A stretch of DNA of 35,824 nucleotides from Alteribacillus sp041949975 (GCF_041949975.1 NZ_JBHFQG010000036.1:1-35824); one strand, 5' to 3'; positions 8,373 to 16,760 are shown, counted from the first letter of the stretch. Numbers and translations: made by a program. Notes: generated from the sequence alone by a model not told the origin.

Positions 8373-9305
8373 TTAATACCCCTTCAAAAAATCCACCCTG
8401 TTAGGTAAAACTTCATTATTTTCGATTCTCTTCAATGTTTCCAAAAAGCATGCTATCGCTTCATTCAGCTCTGTCACAGCTGATATATGAGGAGTGATGG
8501 CGATATCGTCTCTTTCCCATAGCTCGGAAGTCTCTGGCAGCGGTTCTGATTCAAGAACATCTAACACTGCATAACGGACGTTTCTGGAATTTAGCGCTTC
8601 AATGAGCGCTTGCTCGTCTACCGTATGACCTCTGCCGACATTGATAAAGGCAGCGCCGTTTAAATTGCTGAAAAACGCCCGATCAAATAGCTTACTCGTT
8701 GCATTTGTCAAAGGCAATGTGCTAATAATCCAATCTGCCTGTGCTGTCAGCGTGCTTGCAGAGCTGGTTTTCGTCACCTTTTGAAAATACTCCTTTTGCT
8801 TGCCGCTGTGCGAGACGCCGAAAACGGTGGCTCCAAAGCTTGAAAATACCCTGGCAATCCCCTGTCCAATCTCCCCTGCACCAAATATAACAATCGTTTG
8901 ATCCTTCACCATTTGTGGAGTTTTTGGAGCCCACTTCTTCTCCCTTTGTTTTATTCCAAAGTAGGAATGAAATTGAAGATCCCTTAATACATAGCTTAAA
9001 CAATACTCGCTTATTTTTTGTCCAAACGTGCAAACAGTTCGGGTTAGAAGGATATCATGTTCCTTCCATCCATCAATTTCCAAATAGTTGTTTATCCCCG
9101 CATTAAAGGAATGTACCCATTTAATTTCGGCAAAGTGGAAGCCTGGGCATGGCTTGAAACCGACATAGGCATCTGCCCATGACAAATCCTTTTCTGTAAT
9201 TTCATCAATCTGCTTAAAACGAAAACTCTGAGGTGTTTTAGCTGGTAACTGTTCTTGGAATTCCTTTTCATAGTTTCCTGCAACTAGTATATTATGTATG
9301 TTCAT
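8373..9305 (-). CDS. D-isomer-specific 2-hydroxyacid dehydrogenase
   Basis: A 310-residue NAD(P)-dependent 2-hydroxyacid dehydrogenase, probably reducing a 2-oxo acid such as glyoxylate or hydroxypyruvate. The Rossmann motif GAGEIG is at 142-147. Catalytic residues are recognisable as Arg225 (INVGRG), Glu254 (DVLESEPLP) and His273 (TPHIS). The chosen start is the ATG at 9305 behind a GGGGGAAA site; a frame reaching 9383 has no site. It is cytosolic and monocistronic. The family is certain, but the substrate cannot be told; the divergent N-terminus resembles uncharacterised YoaD/GhrA-like Bacillus proteins. Confidence 0.88.
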   Translation of the reverse strand: MNIHNILVAGNYEKEFQEQLPAKTPQSFRFKQIDEITEKDLSWADAYVGFKPCPGFHFAEIKWVHSFNAGINNYLEIDGWKEHDILLTRTVCTFGQKISEYCLSYVLRDLQFHSYFGIKQREKKWAPKTPQMVKDQTIVIFGAGEIGQGIARVFSSFGATVFGVSHSGKQKEYFQKVTKTSSASTLTAQADWIISTLPLTNATSKLFDRAFFSNLNGAAFINVGRGHTVDEQALIEALNSRNVRYAVLDVLESEPLPETSELWERDDIAITPHISAVTELNEAIACFLETLKRIENNEVLPNRVDFLKGY

Positions 9306-9734
9306 TAGATTTCCCCCATACGTTTTATTAGGTAATGCATCGAGTCCATATTCAATACTAATAAGCGTGCAACAGAAATGCACTTCTTCCCTCTAAGCAC
9401 GCTTAAAAAAATAAATCTCATTCAAAGACATTATCTTCAATAATCGCGCCCTTTTCTTAAAGACTCGAAATTGAGATAACTTCGAGGCTGTCAGTAATAT
9501 TGACCTTCTCTTTTATTCCTATAACCTCACTTACATAAATTGTTAAACCATGCGAGCTGATTTAGGTTTAGGTATGAGAAATTAAAGGAATTACCATTTA
9601 CATCTTTTTAAAAACATATGTTTGATTAGTAACGTAAAGAGGATTGTTTGGCCCTTGAATTTACTTTATTAAGGCCGCGTTAGGTTTCTAATAGCGTAAT
9701 CAAAAATATGTACCCTTACTTTAGGAGGCAGACG
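9306..9734. other. 430-base spacer with a dispersed repeat, no gene
   Basis: It separates the divergent dehydrogenase and EamA pseudogene. A GCGCCC repeat lies at 9431-9458. No clear promoter pair or coding sequence was found. Confidence 0.5.
9431..9458. repeat. GCGCCC dispersed repeat, short form
   Basis: TTATCTTCAATAATCGCGCC followed by CTTTTCTT. This form shares the right half (AATCGCGCCCTTTTCTT) with copies at 11041 and 13165. Confidence 0.5.
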
Positions 9735-10560
9735 ATGAGATTCACAGGTGTAGGATTAGGCTGGGGCATTAGTGGAGGAATAGCCGATATTTTAATGACC
9801 AAGGGCTGGGATCCTATTGTGATTTCCCTTTACCGAGGGGCTGTTGGTTTTATATGTTTTTTCGTTTGGTTTCTCTTTCGCTTCAGACAAAATTGGGTTA
9901 CCTCTACTCGTTTATACATATGGTCCCTATTGGCGGGTGTTGGTGTGGCTGGAAATTTCACTTACAAGCCTCAAGCGTTGCTGTGGCCGCTACTTTAATG
10001 TACACCGCACCGGTGTTCGTCCTTTTAATCTCCTTTTTATTACGAATAGAACGTTCGACTTGGTTTAAATGGGGGTGCATTTCCGGGGTCCTTATGGGGA
10101 TTATCCTGCTTACAGGTGCCTACAACACCGATTCAATTTCAGTGAGTTTTCTAGGGGCGGCAGCGGGGCTTGCTGTGGCCTTTCCTATGTATTGTTTATA
10201 TTTGGGTTTAAAAATGCCTCTTCTATCGGAAAGCCGGAGGCCACCTTAACCATTGCCTTTTTTTCTTTTTGCATTTCTCTTTACGGACAATGAGGAAGCA
10301 GCTGCAGTGTTGACGTCAAGCGACATAGGATGGTTTCTTCTATTAGGGCTTGTGGGTGCTGGTATTTCATTTATATGTATGTGATTGGCATTCGGTGGAC
10401 TGCCGCATCAACTGCTTCGATGGTTGCTATGGTAGAGCCGGTGACAACTTCTTTATTTGGCGTTCTGCTTCTCGGAGATCATTTGACCACCATTCAACTT
10501 CTTGGAATGGTGCTTATCCTGGTTACAATCACCGTACTTAGTGTGAAGCAGTCAAACTGA
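9735..10560 (+). pseudogene. EamA/DMT-family transporter with multiple frameshifts
   Basis: ATG at 9735 follows GGAGG by six bases and begins MRFTGVGLGWGISGGIADIL, the first membrane span of a 10-TM drug/metabolite exporter. The reading then moves through all three frames: the first to about 9965, a second (ASSVAVAATLMYTAPVFVLL) to about 10235, a third (GKPEATLTIAFFSF), then LTSSDIGWFLLLGLVGAGIS, and finally VIGIRWTAASTASMVAMVEP to the stop at 10560. At least four indels are needed, so no functional transporter can be made. All ten spans can be traced, so the decay is recent. Confidence 0.8.
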
Positions 10561-10697
10561 GAAAGTTATTTCCAGTAAACGAATTAAATTGAACAATTTA
10601 TTTATGTAAACAGCATTTCTCAGTAAAATACAGCCATTAAAAGCCGGAACAGTCTATTATATAGTATTAGTACAAGTGCTTTTTTCTTTTGTAACCC

Positions 10698-10808
10698 TTA
10701 TGTTGCATAATGAGAAAATTTTCCAGCAGAACCTGTATCTATTAAAACATTTTCTAACCTTTTGCTTTGGCCGCGAAAAGTCATATTAGCTTCTGTAATT
10801 TCATTCAT
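10698..10808 (-). pseudogene. retropepsin-like aspartic protease fragment
   Basis: A 36-codon frame reads MNEITEANMTFRGQSKRLEN, then VLIDTGSAG and an abrupt end. LIDTGSAG is the active-site motif of clan AA (retropepsin-like) aspartic proteases, here lacking the flap and the rest of the domain. Its ATG directly follows the stop of the coiled-coil ORF at 10809. It is a truncated remnant or a degenerate small gene. Confidence 0.4.
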
Positions 10809-10973
10809 TCATGATTCATTCGTCCATTCAAATTGCCCGCCAACGCCTTCTAATTTTGCTTGAATAGTATCAAATCGATTATGCATTTCTGATTTTAAAG
10901 AATGAATATCTGATTTCACGCTTTTCAATTCATTATTCATTTCTGTAAGTAAATCAAGCATTTGCTTATCCAC
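10809..10973 (-). CDS. 54-residue coiled-coil protein, unknown function
   Basis: GTG start behind AGAGGTGAT, reading VDKQMLDLLTEMNNELKSVK, SDIHSLKSEMHNRFDTIQAK and LEGVGGQFEWTNES. The composition is strongly helical, similar in style to the protein at 5894-6196 (both have an NRFD/HRFD element). It is probably a short member of the same uncharacterised coiled-coil group. Its stop abuts the protease fragment at 10808. Real or degenerate is hard to tell. Confidence 0.45.
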   Translation of the reverse strand: MDKQMLDLLTEMNNELKSVKSDIHSLKSEMHNRFDTIQAKLEGVGGQFEWTNES

Positions 10974-11040
10974 TCTTTATCACCTCTATGATAATTTTAA
11001 TAGATGTGAATAAATTAATCACTACTTTTTTAAAACCACT

Positions 11041-11070
11041 CGTTAATTCCACAAGCGCGCCCTTTTCTTG
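11041..11070. repeat. GCGCCC dispersed repeat, short form
   Basis: CGTTAATTCCACAAGCGCGC followed by CCTTTTCTTG, in the spacer ahead of the DUF3139 gene. Confidence 0.5.
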
Positions 11071-11232
11071 AAGATAATAATTGTTTGGTATAAAAGCAAT
11101 ACCCGTTCTGGGTTTGTCGTTTGTCCCGTAAATACTTTATTTAAAGTATTAAACTTGCATGGTACGGTAGAGATAAGAATTAATATAGAATTTTTTTCTT
11201 CCATAATAAGCAAAGGAAAAAGAGGGGATACC

Positions 11233-11598
11233 ATTAAGAAGATTAAAATATTAGCATCTGTTGTGTTTATATTGCTTGTGACTGGGTACGGGATATACCG
11301 ATTTTATTGGCTTCCTCCTTACTTAGAGGTAGAAGATAATGTTACTCAATATTTAACAGAAGAAAAAGACTATGAACGCAAGAACTTTGAATTGGTTGAC
11401 AGGAAGTATACAAAGGGTGGATATAGAGGAATCAGGATAGGTGTGGAATTCGAAGATGAGCCTAGTATTGTTTACCATTATATGCAATTAGGTGATGGAA
11501 CGATAGAACAGACCAACGTTAATGGCGAGGCCTCAACAGTTGGTAATTATAAGCATATTGATGAAAACGGAAGAATTGTAGATAGAAACAAGACTTAA
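11233..11598 (+). CDS. DUF3139-type membrane-anchored protein, non-standard ATT start
   Basis: About 121 residues. An N-terminal membrane anchor (KKIKILASVVFILLVTGYGI) is followed by an extracytoplasmic domain with YLEVEDNVTQYLTEEKDYER and RKYTKGGYRGIRIGVEFEDE, matching DUF3139 proteins of Bacillaceae. The natural start position holds ATT (11233-11235) five bases after AGAGGGG, where relatives have ATG AAG AAG. The frame is open upstream to an ATG at 11068, but that extension does not look like protein and lacks a site. The gene may be translated from ATT at low level or be silenced by a start mutation. Function unknown. Confidence 0.7.
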   Translation: MKKIKILASVVFILLVTGYGIYRFYWLPPYLEVEDNVTQYLTEEKDYERKNFELVDRKYTKGGYRGIRIGVEFEDEPSIVYHYMQLGDGTIEQTNVNGEASTVGNYKHIDENGRIVDRNKT

Positions 11599-11663
11599 CA
11601 CTGTTTTTGAGATGGGAGCCAGATGGAATCCCCTCATTACTGACGGTTCCATCTTTCATCACG

Positions 11664-11738
11664 TTAAACTGCCCTATTGCTTAGCAAAAGAACGCTGTCC
11701 TTAACACAGGAATGCACCCGTTAATGAAATAACATGAT
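11664..11738. repeat. GCGCCC dispersed repeat, long form
   Basis: TTAAACTGCCCTATTGCTTA leads into AACGCTGTCCTTAACACAGG, then AATGCACCCGTTAATGAAAT and AACATGATAC. The tail ACATGATAC recurs at the 15373 copy. Confidence 0.5.
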
Positions 11739-11817
11739 ACAATGCTAGGGGCAGGATAAAATGAGAACAAAGTTTATCTGTGCCTTAAATACCTCTATTA
11801 CCTTTCAAAGTTCTTTT

Positions 11818-12422
11818 TTATTCCACTTCGAGGTCGATATTCTCTGATAAAATCAGCTTTTTCTCTTCCTCTAACCGAAAATTAATTGTTGCTGTGATAG
11901 CATAGCTACCTTTGGGTAATCCATCCTTATTAAAATAAGCCTGATGAAAGTCAGTCTCCTTTATTTCCCCCGATTTTTGAAAAGATTCTTTCTCCCATTT
12001 CCCCCGGGGCAGCACGGAACTGTTGGCAATGCTTGGGGCGACTGAATTGATAGTAATATCATGATTTTTTTCTCTAACGTTAAAGGAAATCAATGAAAAG
12101 CCGCCATGTCCTACCTCTATTTCTTCCATCCCACCAATTTCTTCCATTCCACCAACATACTTTACCATTCCTTTAATGTTTACCTTTTCGTGCGGAGAAT
12201 AGGTGTGTTCCTCTGAGACCAGCCTTAAAACAAAATCTCTATCCTTACGTGCTTATCGATTTCATAATCTGTGTCTTGTGTAGCAACGTTACTTCCTTTA
12301 CTTTTCTCCCTGTTGTTTGGTTCATTAGGTATGCTCTCTAGCTTTTCTTCTTGTTTTGTCTCTGTTCCTATTCCACACGCGGTAAACAACAAGAAAAGCA
12401 TCCCAATAAGTATAAGAAACAA
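11818..12422 (-). pseudogene. lipoprotein with one frameshift
   Basis: The 5' part (TTG at 12422) encodes a lipoprotein signal peptide, LFLLFTACG, with the lipobox cysteine. It continues ETKQEEKLESIPNEPNN and ends out of frame at about 12225. The 3' part resumes FVLRLVSEEHTYSPHEKVNI, then KGMVKYVGG and runs to 11818 with a beta-rich domain ending LILSENIDLEVE. One indel near 12235-12250 separates them. The second half also carries an 18-base tandem duplication coding GGMEEI twice. It resembles Bacillaceae lipoproteins with an intracellular-proteinase-inhibitor-like fold, but I cannot assign the family firmly. Confidence 0.6.
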
Positions 12423-12780
12423 AATAATATTCTTCCCTTGAATACTTATCCCCCCTTTTCCTAGGTTGAAAAATGAATCCCTTTCTTAGAAAAAGCCCGT
12501 TTAGTAAAAAATTTTATAAAACCTATAAAGATTATAGGTGAAGGGTTTTTAACTTCTTATAACTCTTCTCAATATGACGATATTTTCAAACCTAAGTTTC
12601 ATTAAAAATAATATACTTGTGACCAATTGCACAGTTAATTTAGACTTCCTTCAATTTGCAATATTATTCCTGTTAATAGTCCTACCACAAAAACAGAACG
12701 CAATCCTTACTCCAGGATTGCGCCCTTACAAACAAAATGGGCGCAATCTCTATTCTGGATTCGCGCTCCGATTGATTAAA
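12423..12780. other. 357-base spacer with dispersed repeats, no gene
   Basis: It holds a small hairpin (CCTATAA/TTATAGG at 12522-12538) and the double repeat at 12695-12775. A 72-codon plus-strand frame at 12574-12792 consists partly of the repeat and is not credible. Confidence 0.5.
12695..12775. repeat. two tandem GCGCCC repeat copies
   Basis: First copy: AACGCAATCCTTACTCCAGG then ATTGCGCCC, with near-perfect arms GCAATCCT and AGGATTGC. Second copy: GGGCGCAATCTCTATTCTGG then ATTCGCGCTCCGATTG. This is the clearest palindromic example in the window and shows the repeat is a hairpin unit. Confidence 0.7.
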
Positions 12781-13116
12781 TTACATACCTGACATTCCAG
12801 CTATAATTACAAAGGTAGTCCAAAGGAAACCAATCACAAGCGTCCCACCTGAGAGTGTTCTAAGTAAAATAGGGAACGATGTTTCCTTATCACCTTTTCT
12901 TTTTTTCAAAGATAGGATAATGAATATGACACCTAATAATCCGATTAAATAAGTAAAAACAACTCCTACCCAATACCATGTCAATCCCTTACCCCAATAC
13001 GCCATATCCTGAAATAAAATGCTGAGATAAAATACACCCAAAGCACATATCAGCGACAATAAAGTATAAATTAATTGTTTTCTCATTTTTATTTGTTTAA
13101 TCACCCCTGATACCAC
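12781..13116 (-). CDS. small integral membrane protein, unknown
   Basis: About 111 residues with three predicted membrane helices (LIYTLLSLICALGVFYLSIL; WYWVGVVFTYLIGLLGVIFI; GTLVIGFLWTTFVIIAGMSG) separated by a basic loop KKRKGDKE. The preferred start is the GTG at 13116, eight bases after GGGGG; a TTG at 13137 and an ATG at 13086 (MRKQLIY) are alternatives. No family motif recognised. It stands alone, bordered by dispersed repeats on both sides. Confidence 0.65.
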   Translation of the reverse strand: MVSGVIKQIKMRKQLIYTLLSLICALGVFYLSILFQDMAYWGKGLTWYWVGVVFTYLIGLLGVIFIILSLKKRKGDKETSFPILLRTLSGGTLVIGFLWTTFVIIAGMSGM

Positions 13117-13137
13117 TGAAATCACCCCCACTCCCAA

Positions 13138-13500
13138 TCAATTCTTACTTGAATTCTAACATAGCTACTCCACAATCTTGGCCCTTTTCTTCAATAGGGT
13201 ATTTGGTCTGTATGTAAAAGTATACCTTTACGAACGGTTTATTTTTTGTCTAATAGATAGATGTAAACGTTTGTAAACCTCTAGAAAATATTTATGAAAA
13301 TCATTTAAATTTACATATATTTTGCGAATGAAAATGAGGTATACTGAAACCATTGGATGTTTATGGAAAGTATCAAAGAACTGAGTTATCACCGTTATAC
13401 ACGGGAAGTTAAGGCACCTGAGATATCTCAACTTACATGCTTTTTTACTAAATCCAATATATTTTATTACACTTTATGCGAACGGTAAGAGGGGGAAACT
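13138..13500. other. 362-base upstream region of the beta-propeller gene
   Basis: No gene recognised. A GCGCCC-like repeat, TTGGCCCTTTTCTTCAAT, lies at about 13165-13195. The rest is AT-rich, and the promoter of the gene at 13501 should lie in its right half, but I cannot pick a convincing -35/-10 pair. Confidence 0.4.
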
Positions 13501-14685
13501 ATGAGTTACAGTAGAAGTATGCCTATCACTTTTGCTGCGGCATTGGTATTAGTGTTGACATTGTTTGTACATATCACCGATTCTCAGGCTGTACAGGCCG
13601 AAGAGGTACGCTGGCAGAAATCCATTGATGATATCGGTATACCGGAAGGCCACGTACAGAAATCAATTATATTTGACGATAAAATGTGGCTGTTTGGTAT
13701 ATACGACTATAACGAATTTGATTCACGAGCAGTCATTTGGTCGAGTGACGATGGTGAAGAGTGGCAGCTTGAAACTGATTTTACAGACGATGAGGAAGCG
13801 CCTATTTTAAAGGATACTGATAACGTCGTTGTATTTGACAACAAACTTTGGGTCATTGGCTGGACAGGTGTATGGTTAAGTGAGGATGGTGTCCATTGGC
13901 AGCAACTAAAGGACAGAGAAAATACTGATTGGCCTATGACCACCGGCTTTAGTGCTGCAGCTTATGACAGTAAACTATGGGTGGCCGGCGGTTATAATAA
14001 CGGTGCGACAAATGAAGTTTGGGTAAGCGAAGACGGAATCGACTGGGAGCAGGCGACAGAGGAAGCTGATTGGTCTCCTAGAATGAGCCCAAATTTATTT
14101 GAGTTTGCTGATAAGTTCTGGTTAATTGGTGATAATAAGGGGAAGAGTGATGTCTGGTATAGCGAAGATGGTGTAAGCTGGCAGCAAGCTGCCGAAGATA
14201 CGGGTTGGTCCCATCGGAATGACCCAGCTGTCACCGCCTCTGATGATGGAATCTGGGTTACGGGTGGCAGTGATGTGACGGGTGAAGGTCTAGTGTATAA
14301 TGACGTATGGTTTAGTCCGGACGGAAAAGATTGGAATAAGGTTACTGATGAAGCAGCTTGGGAACCGCGGTTTCGGCACGCCTCAATAGTATATGATGAC
14401 AAACTCTGGGTCATGGGCGGCGTGAATTTTGACTTCGACGGCGGTTATCAGGTGAATGTTCATGACGTTTGGCACTACAGCCTGATTGATGAAGAGGAAG
14501 AGCTCACACCCCCTAAGGCCGTGCCCCCCAATAAGAAGACACGGTGTGTCCATAAACTAAGGAATCAATGCCAACCAGGAGTTAATATGTCAAAAAAACA
14601 ACATTGTAATAAGTGTCCATCAAACAAAGAAGAAATTCGTAAACACGGCATAAATATTCATAAAGAGGCTGCTAAAAACAAGTAA
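13501..14685 (+). CDS. secreted beta-propeller (Kelch/sialidase-like) repeat protein
   Basis: 394 residues. A signal peptide (hydrophobic MPITFAAALVLVLTLFVHIT, probable cleavage near AVQAEE) precedes at least six repeats of about 50 residues. Each ends in a motif like VWYSEDGVSWQQA or VWVSEDGIDWEQA and contains a DDKLWVMGG-type strand, typical of six-bladed Kelch or sialidase-like propellers. After the last blade comes a distinct basic tail rich in Cys (four residues) ending KEAAKNK. The ATG follows GAGGGGG by five bases. It is monocistronic with a terminator at 14731. It is expected outside the membrane or on the cell surface, probably binding carbohydrate or protein; no catalytic residues can be assigned. 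Confidence 0.75.
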   Translation: MSYSRSMPITFAAALVLVLTLFVHITDSQAVQAEEVRWQKSIDDIGIPEGHVQKSIIFDDKMWLFGIYDYNEFDSRAVIWSSDDGEEWQLETDFTDDEEAPILKDTDNVVVFDNKLWVIGWTGVWLSEDGVHWQQLKDRENTDWPMTTGFSAAAYDSKLWVAGGYNNGATNEVWVSEDGIDWEQATEEADWSPRMSPNLFEFADKFWLIGDNKGKSDVWYSEDGVSWQQAAEDTGWSHRNDPAVTASDDGIWVTGGSDVTGEGLVYNDVWFSPDGKDWNKVTDEAAWEPRFRHASIVYDDKLWVMGGVNFDFDGGYQVNVHDVWHYSLIDEEEELTPPKAVPPNKKTRCVHKLRNQCQPGVNMSKKQHCNKCPSNKEEIRKHGINIHKEAAKNK

Positions 14686-14730
14686 TATCATTGATCTCAC
14701 TGTGTGATTAAAAAGTGCGGTTGTTAAGTA

Positions 14731-14768
14731 AACCCTTCAACTAAAAAATATAGTGGAAGGGTTTTTTA
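14731..14768 (+). terminator. intrinsic terminator of the beta-propeller gene
   Basis: AACCCTTC pairs with GAAGGGTT across an AT-rich loop (ACTA/TAGT extends the stem), followed by TTTTTT, 45 bases after the stop. Confidence 0.85.
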
Positions 14769-14801
14769 ATGTTTGTTTTGTGACACGAAATATGTTCACT
14801 T

Positions 14802-14972
14802 GAAACTTGTCAATTTTAGTAATAAATGGCGTATTATTTTCAGAATTATTTGTCGTAAGGAGTTAATCTCTGGATAGTTCCAGCGAAGCTGTCACCAGGA
14901 GAAAATGATGGATTGTATTAACAAACGATCTTTTCATCATAAATTGTTTACTCTAAGTGGTAGCATTAGACG
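14802..14972. repeat. ATGGCG...GTCGTA repeat, copy A
   Basis: GAAACTTGTCAATTTTAG, AATAAATGGCGTATTATTTT, CAGAATTATTTGTCGTAAGG. Further on, TTTACTCTAAGTGGTA parallels TTTACAAGTGGTATC beyond copy B. Copies B and C lie near the right end of the window. Confidence 0.6.
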
Positions 14973-15004
14973 GATTTAAAATTTAAGAGTAACTAAATAC
15001 AATA

Positions 15005-15048
15005 AAGCCTAATTTCTCCTTTAAAATGGTGAGAAAATTAGGCTTTTA
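15005..15048. terminator. bidirectional hairpin terminator
   Basis: AAGCCTAATTTCTC pairs with GAGAAAATTAGGCTT, followed by TTATT on plus and by TTATTG on minus. It probably ends the minus-strand gene at 15074. Nearly the same stem recurs at 28300. Confidence 0.65.
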
Positions 15049-15050
15049 TT

Positions 15051-15072
15051 ACTTCGTAATCGCGCCCGTTTG
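15051..15072. repeat. GCGCCC dispersed repeat, half copy
   Basis: ACTTCGTAATCGCGCCCGTT, directly after the hairpin. Confidence 0.5.
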
Positions 15073-15073
15073 T

Positions 15074-15295
15074 TTAACAGGTATTTTGTTCTCGTTTGTA
15101 TCCGAATATTAAATAAAATAAAAAGGAAACATAAAATGATATAGAACTATCCCAAATATTCTTAAACCTCAACCAATAACTCATTCCACCTTGCTCTGGT
15201 GGCAAAATATAAAGTGCCATTTCTACAAAAAACATTCCAACCAAAAACAAGATTAAAGGAATATATAATATCCATACCCATTGTTTGTGCTTCAT
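15074..15295 (-). CDS. small membrane protein, unknown
   Basis: 73 residues with two hydrophobic helices (WILYIPLILFLVGMFFVEMA and ISFYVSFLFYLIFGY) and a basic C-terminus. The ATG is six bases after AAAGGAGG, an excellent site, so translation is likely real. No family recognised; similar short membrane proteins are common in Bacillaceae chromosomes. It is monocistronic, with a hairpin terminator just downstream. Confidence 0.7.
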   Translation of the reverse strand: MKHKQWVWILYIPLILFLVGMFFVEMALYILPPEQGGMSYWLRFKNIWDSSISFYVSFLFYLIFGYKREQNTC

Positions 15296-15372
15296 AATTA
15301 ACCTCCTTTGTAAGAAAGTACCCCTTAATAATAGTTAAAGTGCCATTTTGGTGAATTTTTGTATGAACTACT

Positions 15373-15408
15373 CAACTAAACTGCCCGATTGTAGAATGAC
15401 ATGATACT
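15373..15408. repeat. GCGCCC dispersed repeat, degenerate
   Basis: CAACTAAACTGCCCGATTGT then AGAATGACATGATACT. It shares ACATGATAC with the copy at 11664. Confidence 0.4.
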
Positions 15409-15552
15409 ATTTCAACCAGGTTTTTTGCTGTTAATAAGAAAAGTACTCATCCAACAATCTACTTGATGAGTACTTATCCATTTCTTAATATCCTTTGCAT
15501 CTATTGTCCACCGGCTGCTTCAAGTCCAAAGTGAAACCAAACGTTTTATTTT

Positions 15553-15885
15553 CTATAATTGATTTAGTAAGTCCGTGATTTTGTCTTTTAATGGTGGAAT
15601 CTCTTTTTCAACCACATTCCAAACGATGCCATTATCCACTCCAAAATAGTCATGAATTAACACGTCTCTAAGCCCTGCCATCTCACGCCAGGGTACATGC
15701 AAATGTTGTTCTCGAAAGTCTTTTGAAATACGCTTTGTAGCTTCTCCAATAATCTCTAGATTTCGAATCACTGCATCCTGTATTAATTTTGAACGAAAAA
15801 AGTCTTCCTCTCCATTTGGAAGGTACGTTTCAATATTTTCTATGCATTCTAAAATATGAGTCAAGTAGAGTTTGTCATCTTTCAT
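15553..15885 (-). CDS. hepT: HepT-like RNase toxin (DUF86)
   Basis: About 110 residues matching HepT: the RDVLIHDYFG segment carries the family's R-x4-6-H-x-Y active motif, preceded by RNLEIIGEATKRISKDF. HepT is an RNA-cleaving toxin that its partner MntA neutralises by AMPylating the Tyr of this motif. The ATG (MKDDKLYL) overlaps the MntA stop in an ATGA, so translation is coupled; a longer frame to 15927 is an artefact. The order antitoxin then toxin is normal for MntA-HepT pairs. Cytosolic. Confidence 0.9.
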   Translation of the reverse strand: MKDDKLYLTHILECIENIETYLPNGEEDFFRSKLIQDAVIRNLEIIGEATKRISKDFREQHLHVPWREMAGLRDVLIHDYFGVDNGIVWNVVEKEIPPLKDKITDLLNQL

Positions 15886-16166
15886 AATTGTATGGCTCCG
15901 TTTAACACGTCTTCTTTGATACGCCAATGAATCGACTTTTCTGTAACGACATCCACTTTTATTTTAAGCAAATTTTCCATTTCTTGTTTAAAACGTATCA
16001 AGTCAAACAAACTTCTTCCTTCTTCGAAATCCACTAGCAGATCAAGGTCACTCGCAGATCCGTCTTCAGATCTTGCCACCGAACCAAATACTCTTACGTT
16101 TTTAATGCCGTGCTCCTCTGCTATTTTTAAAATCAAGTCGCGTTTTTCTTGAAGATCGTCTAACAT
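15882..16166 (-). CDS. mntA: MntA nucleotidyltransferase antitoxin
   Basis: About 94 residues of the minimal nucleotidyltransferase fold. The catalytic pattern GSVARSEDGSASDLDLLVDF contains the GS-x10-D-x-D signature, with a third acidic residue in KVDVVTE. It AMPylates HepT to block its RNase activity. The ATG (MLDDLQEKR) lies six bases after GAGGG; upstream codons to 16181 have no site. First gene of the two-gene operon, overlapping hepT by four bases. Confidence 0.9.
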   Translation of the reverse strand: MLDDLQEKRDLILKIAEEHGIKNVRVFGSVARSEDGSASDLDLLVDFEEGRSLFDLIRFKQEMENLLKIKVDVVTEKSIHWRIKEDVLNGAIQL

Positions 16167-16303
16167 ACACATCCCTCGCAATCTTCATGCCTTCTTGAGT
16201 TCATTATATCATGTTCTGAAATTTGTCTGAATATTTATTTTCTGATCTCTACCTAGATTTAACAAGAATGAGGAGAAGCAGTCCATGGAACATTTATTAC
16301 TGT

Positions 16304-16350
16304 TTAGCGGGACTATCTTTTCATCAATCGCGCCCGTTAGTGGAATAACA
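16304..16350. repeat. GCGCCC dispersed repeat copy
   Basis: TTTAGCGGGACTATCTTTTC then ATCAATCGCGCCCGTTAGTG and GAATAAC, in the spacer upstream of mntA. Confidence 0.55.
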
Positions 16351-16429
16351 CCTTCAGCAAAATTTGAACTTATTTACCCCATTTTTTCTTCATTTTATCT
16401 CTTTCTTTTCATTGAACCTCGTTAGTCAA

Positions 16430-16654
16430 TCATTTGCTTCTGACTTTAACTATGTGTTCCACAATAAATCCAACTATTAAGCCGATAGCAAAAGGAAGTA
16501 TTGCAATATTTGCATCAAAAATCAACCCATTTTCTAACGGTTCATTTAGGACAAATGAAAACCTAAGAAGAGATAAATTGAATATATTTCCAATACAATA
16601 TAATAGAGCCATTGTCCCGACTGAGGATAATAACGGAAACCATATAATCCTCAC
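16430..16654 (-). CDS. small membrane protein, unknown
   Basis: 74 residues with two membrane helices (WFPLLSSVGTMALLYCIGNI and AILPFAIGLIVGFIVEHIV). The GTG start follows GGAGG at six bases. The tail HIVKVRSK is basic. No known family; lone gene between repeats. Confidence 0.6.
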   Translation of the reverse strand: MRIIWFPLLSSVGTMALLYCIGNIFNLSLLRFSFVLNEPLENGLIFDANIAILPFAIGLIVGFIVEHIVKVRSK

Positions 16655-16760
16655 AAAAGACCTCCATTTAATACTTGTTATTGAACAAGCCTTCCCGTTA
16701 ATTTAAGTACATCCCTTCACAAACTTCCCTTACATTTACTATTTTACTTATAAAAATATA

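Larger units (their letters stand above)
14769..15073. other. 305-base spacer with long repeat and hairpin
   Basis: No gene. Holds copy A of the ATGGCG...TTTGTCGTA repeat, a hairpin at 15005-15046 and a GCGCCC repeat at 15051-15072. Confidence 0.5.

Noticed and set aside
11068..11232. 55-codon upstream extension of the DUF3139 gene
   Set aside because: Lies before the AGAGGGG site and does not resemble the family; kept as an open frame only.
13228..13431. 67-codon minus-strand ORF
   Set aside because: AT-rich upstream region, no ribosome site, improbable composition.
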